A DNA stretch of 47,359 nt from an uncultured Luminiphilus sp. (GTDB lineage: Bacteria; Pseudomonadota; Gammaproteobacteria; Pseudomonadales; Halieaceae): the NCBI GenBank assembly GCA_938084055.1, contig CALKDK010000034.1:1-47359 (forward strand), written 5' to 3'. Made by a program: the position numbers and the translations under genes. Below are positions 44,521 through 47,359 of this stretch, in pieces; within the stretch, counting starts at the first letter, position 1; every line of letters begins with the position of its first letter. The notes below the pieces were generated by a model that saw only the letters and a program-made list of their open reading frames with translations, had not been told where the DNA came from and did no database searches.

Positions 44521-45537
44521 TTGATTTCTTACCCGCCACGGAAGTCCCTTGCCCAGACCCCCACGCCCTTCCAGTTTCTGGCTCGGGCAAGCGACCGTTG
44601 GGGGCACGGCAAAAGAATTTGGATCAAACGTGATGACCTTACCGGGGCCACCCTCTCGGGTAACAAGGTACGCAAGCTTGAGTTTATTGCGGGGCATGCG
44701 CTGGCGGAGGGCATTGACACCCTGATCACCTGTGGTGGCCTCCAGAGCAATCATGCCCGTGCTACAGCCAATGTCTGCGCTCAAATGGGCTGGCACTGTG
44801 AATTGGTGCTGCGGGGGCACAAACCCCAACAAACCGGTAACACGCTCCTTGACCATCTTTTTGGCGCCGAGCTAACCGTCGTTGAGCCCAACCGGTACAG
44901 TGCCGGGCTTGAAGATGTTCTCGAGGAGGCTGCAGCACGACAGCGAAGGCGGGGCAGGGTACCCATGATTATCCCAACCGGGGGCAGCGATGCGCTGGGG
45001 ATATGGGGTTATATCGCTGGTGCTGAGGAACTGTCCGGCGACATGGCGACGGCGGGCGTTGAACGAGCGTGTATCATCAGCGCTACTGGCTCTGGGGGAA
45101 CCCAGGCTGGCCTGACTCTGGGCATGAGCCTGTTGATGCCCGATAGCCCGGTCTGGGGATTTGCCGTATGTGATGACGCTGACTGGTTTGCAACAAAGGT
45201 CCGTGCTGACATTATTGCCGCCCAAAAAATCTGGACGGGTTTGAACGGTCCAGAACCGAAAATCAACACCCACGATGGCTACATTGGCCCGGGGTACGGT
45301 AGGGCCGACAGCGCTGTTTACGAGCGCATTGCGGCGCTTGCCGCCCTGGAGGGCATTGTGCTGGACCCGGTTTACACAGGCAAAGCGTTCCACGGTCTGT
45401 GCCAGGAAATTTCAGCCGGCAATTTCAATGATTTCAGCGACATCATCTTCATACACACGGGCGGTGTGTTCGGCATATTTTCCCATGGCGAGCAGCTTTG
45501 GCAGGCTGCAGGTGCTTTAATGACGGTTGTCGACTGA
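44521..45537 (+). CDS. D-cysteine desulfhydrase / ACC deaminase-family PLP enzyme
   Basis: 338 residues, fold-type II PLP enzyme. Schiff-base Lys49 is in LSGNKVRKLEF, CGGLQSNHARATA is the substrate loop, the phosphate-binding loop is SATGSGGTQAG, and the C-terminal strand is FIHTGGVFGIF. The family includes D-cysteine desulfhydrase and ACC deaminase; the SNH loop and overall length fit the former better, but the exact amino acid is uncertain. It begins with a TTG ten bases after yajC without a strong ribosome site. The following gene is an amino-acid symporter, which suits an amino-acid catabolic role. Confidence 0.83.
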   Translation: MISYPPRKSLAQTPTPFQFLARASDRWGHGKRIWIKRDDLTGATLSGNKVRKLEFIAGHALAEGIDTLITCGGLQSNHARATANVCAQMGWHCELVLRGHKPQQTGNTLLDHLFGAELTVVEPNRYSAGLEDVLEEAAARQRRRGRVPMIIPTGGSDALGIWGYIAGAEELSGDMATAGVERACIISATGSGGTQAGLTLGMSLLMPDSPVWGFAVCDDADWFATKVRADIIAAQKIWTGLNGPEPKINTHDGYIGPGYGRADSAVYERIAALAALEGIVLDPVYTGKAFHGLCQEISAGNFNDFSDIIFIHTGGVFGIFSHGEQLWQAAGALMTVVD

Positions 45538-45552
45538 GAGGAGAGTAGAGCC

Positions 45553-46908
45553 TTGGAAGCATTCATTACAGAAATCAATGGTATTGCCTGGGGTCCCGGG
45601 ATGCTGGTGCTGCTGTTGGGAACAGGTGTGTTCCTGACGTTTGGGCTTGGGTTCATAACACTGCGACGAATTCCCACGGCCTGCCAACTCCTTTTCCGGG
45701 GAACCTCCGGAACGGGCAGTGGGGATATCGCGCCGTTTCGCGCACTCATGACCTCGCTTTCGGCAACCATCGGGACGGGTAATATTGCTGGGGTGGCTAC
45801 TGCGATCGCCCTGGGTGGGCCCGGCGCGCTCTTCTGGATGTGGATCACGGCGCTGTTTGGTCTGGCAACCAAGTATGCGGAGGGCGTGCTTGCGGTGGAA
45901 TATCGGGAGCAGGATGACTTGGGTGGCTACAGCGGTGGCCCCATGTACTACATCCGTAACGGGCTGGGTAAGCGTTACGCCCCGCTTGCCATGGCCTTCG
46001 CTTTATTTGGCGCCATGGCGGGTTTCGGGCTGGCCAACACAGTGCAATCAAACTCCGTTGCCCAGGTTTTGGGGGACAATTTGGGTGTGCCGTGGCAGGC
46101 GACCGGTCTGGTGCTGATGCTGGTTGTTGGTGGCGTCATTTTAGGCGGCATAAAGCGTATTGCCCTCATCGCGGGTGCAGTTGTCCCGGTTATGGCGATC
46201 GCCTACGTGGTAATGAGTGTGATCGTTATAGCCATGCACGCCGCTGAAGTTCCCGCTGCCTTTGCCACCATAATCAGCTCGGCCTTCAACGGAGCGTCCG
46301 CTGCGGGTGGCTTTGCGGGTGCGACGGTATGGGCGGCGATTCGCTTCGGTGTCGCCCGGGGGATATTTTCCAACGAAGCGGGCCTGGGCAGTGCACCTAT
46401 TGCCCATGCTGCCGCAAAGACCAACGAACCTGTTGAGCAGGGCATGATTGCCATGCTGGGCACATTTATCGATACCCTCATTGTTTGCACCATGACAGGA
46501 CTGGTAATCGTCCTGACCGGTGTGTTCGAAACGGGAGCGTCTGGGGCTTCCCTGACCGCGATGGCTTTTGCGCAAAGCTTCCCCGGAGGCGAGTGGGTCG
46601 TGACTGTAGGGGTCATTCTTTTTGCCACCACAACCATGATTGGTTGGTCATTCTATGGAGAGCGCTGTGTGGTGTATCTGGTAGGAACCCGCGGGATTCT
46701 GCCGTTTCGAATTCTCTGGGTGCTGGCCATACCCGTTGGGGCGGGGCTCAATCTTGGTATCGTTTGGCTGATTGCCGACACGCTCAACGCCTTCATGGCA
46801 ATACCCAACCTGATTGCCCTGTTGCTGTTGGCGCCTGTGGTATTCCGCCTGTCGCGAGTCTATTTTTCAGGTGAGCGACGTCCCCAGGCCAGTCAGGGGG
46901 AAGCCTGA
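45553..46908 (+). CDS. Sodium:alanine/glycine symporter (AGCS family)
   Basis: 451 residues with about ten to eleven membrane helices. Family motifs include ALMTSLSATIGTGNIAG, GGPGALFWMW, GGYSGGPMYYI and FSNEAGLGSAPIAHA. Imports small neutral amino acids with sodium. It starts at a TTG with GGAGAG upstream, 15 bases after the desulfhydrase-like gene, so an imported amino acid such as D- or L-alanine, serine or cysteine may be that enzyme's substrate. Sodium coupling fits a marine habitat. Confidence 0.92.
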   Translation: MEAFITEINGIAWGPGMLVLLLGTGVFLTFGLGFITLRRIPTACQLLFRGTSGTGSGDIAPFRALMTSLSATIGTGNIAGVATAIALGGPGALFWMWITALFGLATKYAEGVLAVEYREQDDLGGYSGGPMYYIRNGLGKRYAPLAMAFALFGAMAGFGLANTVQSNSVAQVLGDNLGVPWQATGLVLMLVVGGVILGGIKRIALIAGAVVPVMAIAYVVMSVIVIAMHAAEVPAAFATIISSAFNGASAAGGFAGATVWAAIRFGVARGIFSNEAGLGSAPIAHAAAKTNEPVEQGMIAMLGTFIDTLIVCTMTGLVIVLTGVFETGASGASLTAMAFAQSFPGGEWVVTVGVILFATTTMIGWSFYGERCVVYLVGTRGILPFRILWVLAIPVGAGLNLGIVWLIADTLNAFMAIPNLIALLLLAPVVFRLSRVYFSGERRPQASQGEA

Positions 46909-46909
46909 T

Positions 46910-47359
46910 GTGACCGGGCATGGGCCAGAAAAGCTTGTAATTGCCATTTCTTCCAGGGCGCTGTTTGACCTGGACGCAGCCCATGAAGTTTACGAGCGCC
47001 AGGGATTAGCCGCTTACTCCCAATACCAGATAGATAACGAGCAGGTGCCCCTCGAACCCGGGACCGCTTTTGGCGTCGTGAGCAAGTTGCTGGGCTTAAA
47101 CCGGGGATTGGCTACGGCAATGCAAGTCGAGGTTGTTTTACTCTCGCGCAACAGTGCAGACACGGGGCTGCGGGTATTTAATTCAATTGAACACTATGAA
47201 CTGGCCATTACCCGTGCAGCGTTCTGCGGTGGGGAATCGCCCTGGCGCTATATCAATGCCTTTGGATGTCAGCTGTTCCTCTCGGCCGAATCGGATGACG
47301 TTCGAAAAGCATTGGACAATCAGGTGGCGGCCGCGACCCTGGTCTCACGCCAGCGTTCA
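46910..47359 (+). CDS. Cytosolic 5'-nucleotidase (NT5C1 family), N-terminal part
   Basis: Begins with a GTG overlapping the symporter stop region and runs off the right edge after 150 codons. LVIAISSRALFDLDAAHEV is the modified HAD motif I of this family. LEPGTAFGVVSKLLGLN, VEVVLLSRNSADTGLRV, FNSIEHYELAITRAAFCGG and INAFGCQLFLSAE follow in the expected order. These proteins dephosphorylate nucleoside monophosphates. The catalytic C-terminal half is outside the window. Confidence 0.85.
   Translation, partial: MTGHGPEKLVIAISSRALFDLDAAHEVYERQGLAAYSQYQIDNEQVPLEPGTAFGVVSKLLGLNRGLATAMQVEVVLLSRNSADTGLRVFNSIEHYELAITRAAFCGGESPWRYINAFGCQLFLSAESDDVRKALDNQVAAATLVSRQRS

Overview
The window is a stretch of chromosome from a free-living, respiring gammaproteobacterium, by eye moderately GC-rich, dense with genes and using GTG and TTG starts freely. 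Supporting features are the Pseudomonas-like order gltA / sdhCDAB / sucAB-lpd-sucCD, prmB next to aroC, an EpmC-type EF-P hydroxylase, a long two-domain QueF, outer-membrane proteins ending in Phe, and encoded tRNA CCA ends. A marine oligotroph of the Halieaceae / Cellvibrionales type is my guess from overall resemblance; nothing in the window proves it.

Layout. 1-1642: the end of phoU, then hisC. 1628-4093 (minus): citrate synthase followed by a KAS III-type condensing enzyme. 4285-15555 (plus): an almost complete oxidative TCA block, with succinate dehydrogenase (sdhCDAB, closed by a terminator), 2-oxoglutarate dehydrogenase (sucAB, lpd) and succinyl-CoA synthetase (sucCD). gltA and sdhC diverge from one 190-bp region with a good sigma-70 promoter on each strand, and sucA has a leader that looks structured. 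15653-26253: housekeeping genes (htpG behind a heat-shock-type promoter, sixA, a LuxR-type regulator, folE, prmB, aroC, a GcvR-like ACT protein, an exported methyltransferase, a TusA-like protein, epmC, pdxB, msrB). 26341-26569: tRNA-Gly and tRNA-Glu on the minus strand.

26738-32829 (plus): a tightly packed run of ABC exporter ATPase and permease, queF, a YfiR-like periplasmic protein, a hybrid histidine kinase with a YfiN-like (CHASE8) sensor, and an outer-membrane barrel. The last three form the most interesting unit. They look like the YfiR/YfiN/YfiB periplasmic switch with the diguanylate cyclase output replaced by a phosphorelay. tRNA-Ser(GGA) and a terminator follow at about 32.9 kb.

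33.0-39.2 kb has the feel of an accessory region: a non-coding stretch with GC hairpins, a VOC protein, an internally deleted remnant of an acetylpolyamine-amidohydrolase/HDAC gene, an unrecognised small protein, a serine beta-lactamase-like esterase, an exported endonuclease/exonuclease/phosphatase protein, a DUF2892 protein and a Spinster-type MFS transporter. 39.4-47.4 kb returns to compact operons: moaC-moaD-moaE with a flavin reductase and a Nudix hydrolase, a Bcp peroxiredoxin, a phenol-degradation-type outer-membrane protein, an exonuclease III related to Crc, a yajC away from its usual neighbours, a D-cysteine desulfhydrase-like enzyme, an AGCS amino-acid/sodium symporter, and the start of a cytosolic 5'-nucleotidase.

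All assignments come from reading translated sequence and recalling families. No search was run. Start codons were picked from Shine-Dalgarno spacing, promoter position and family length.
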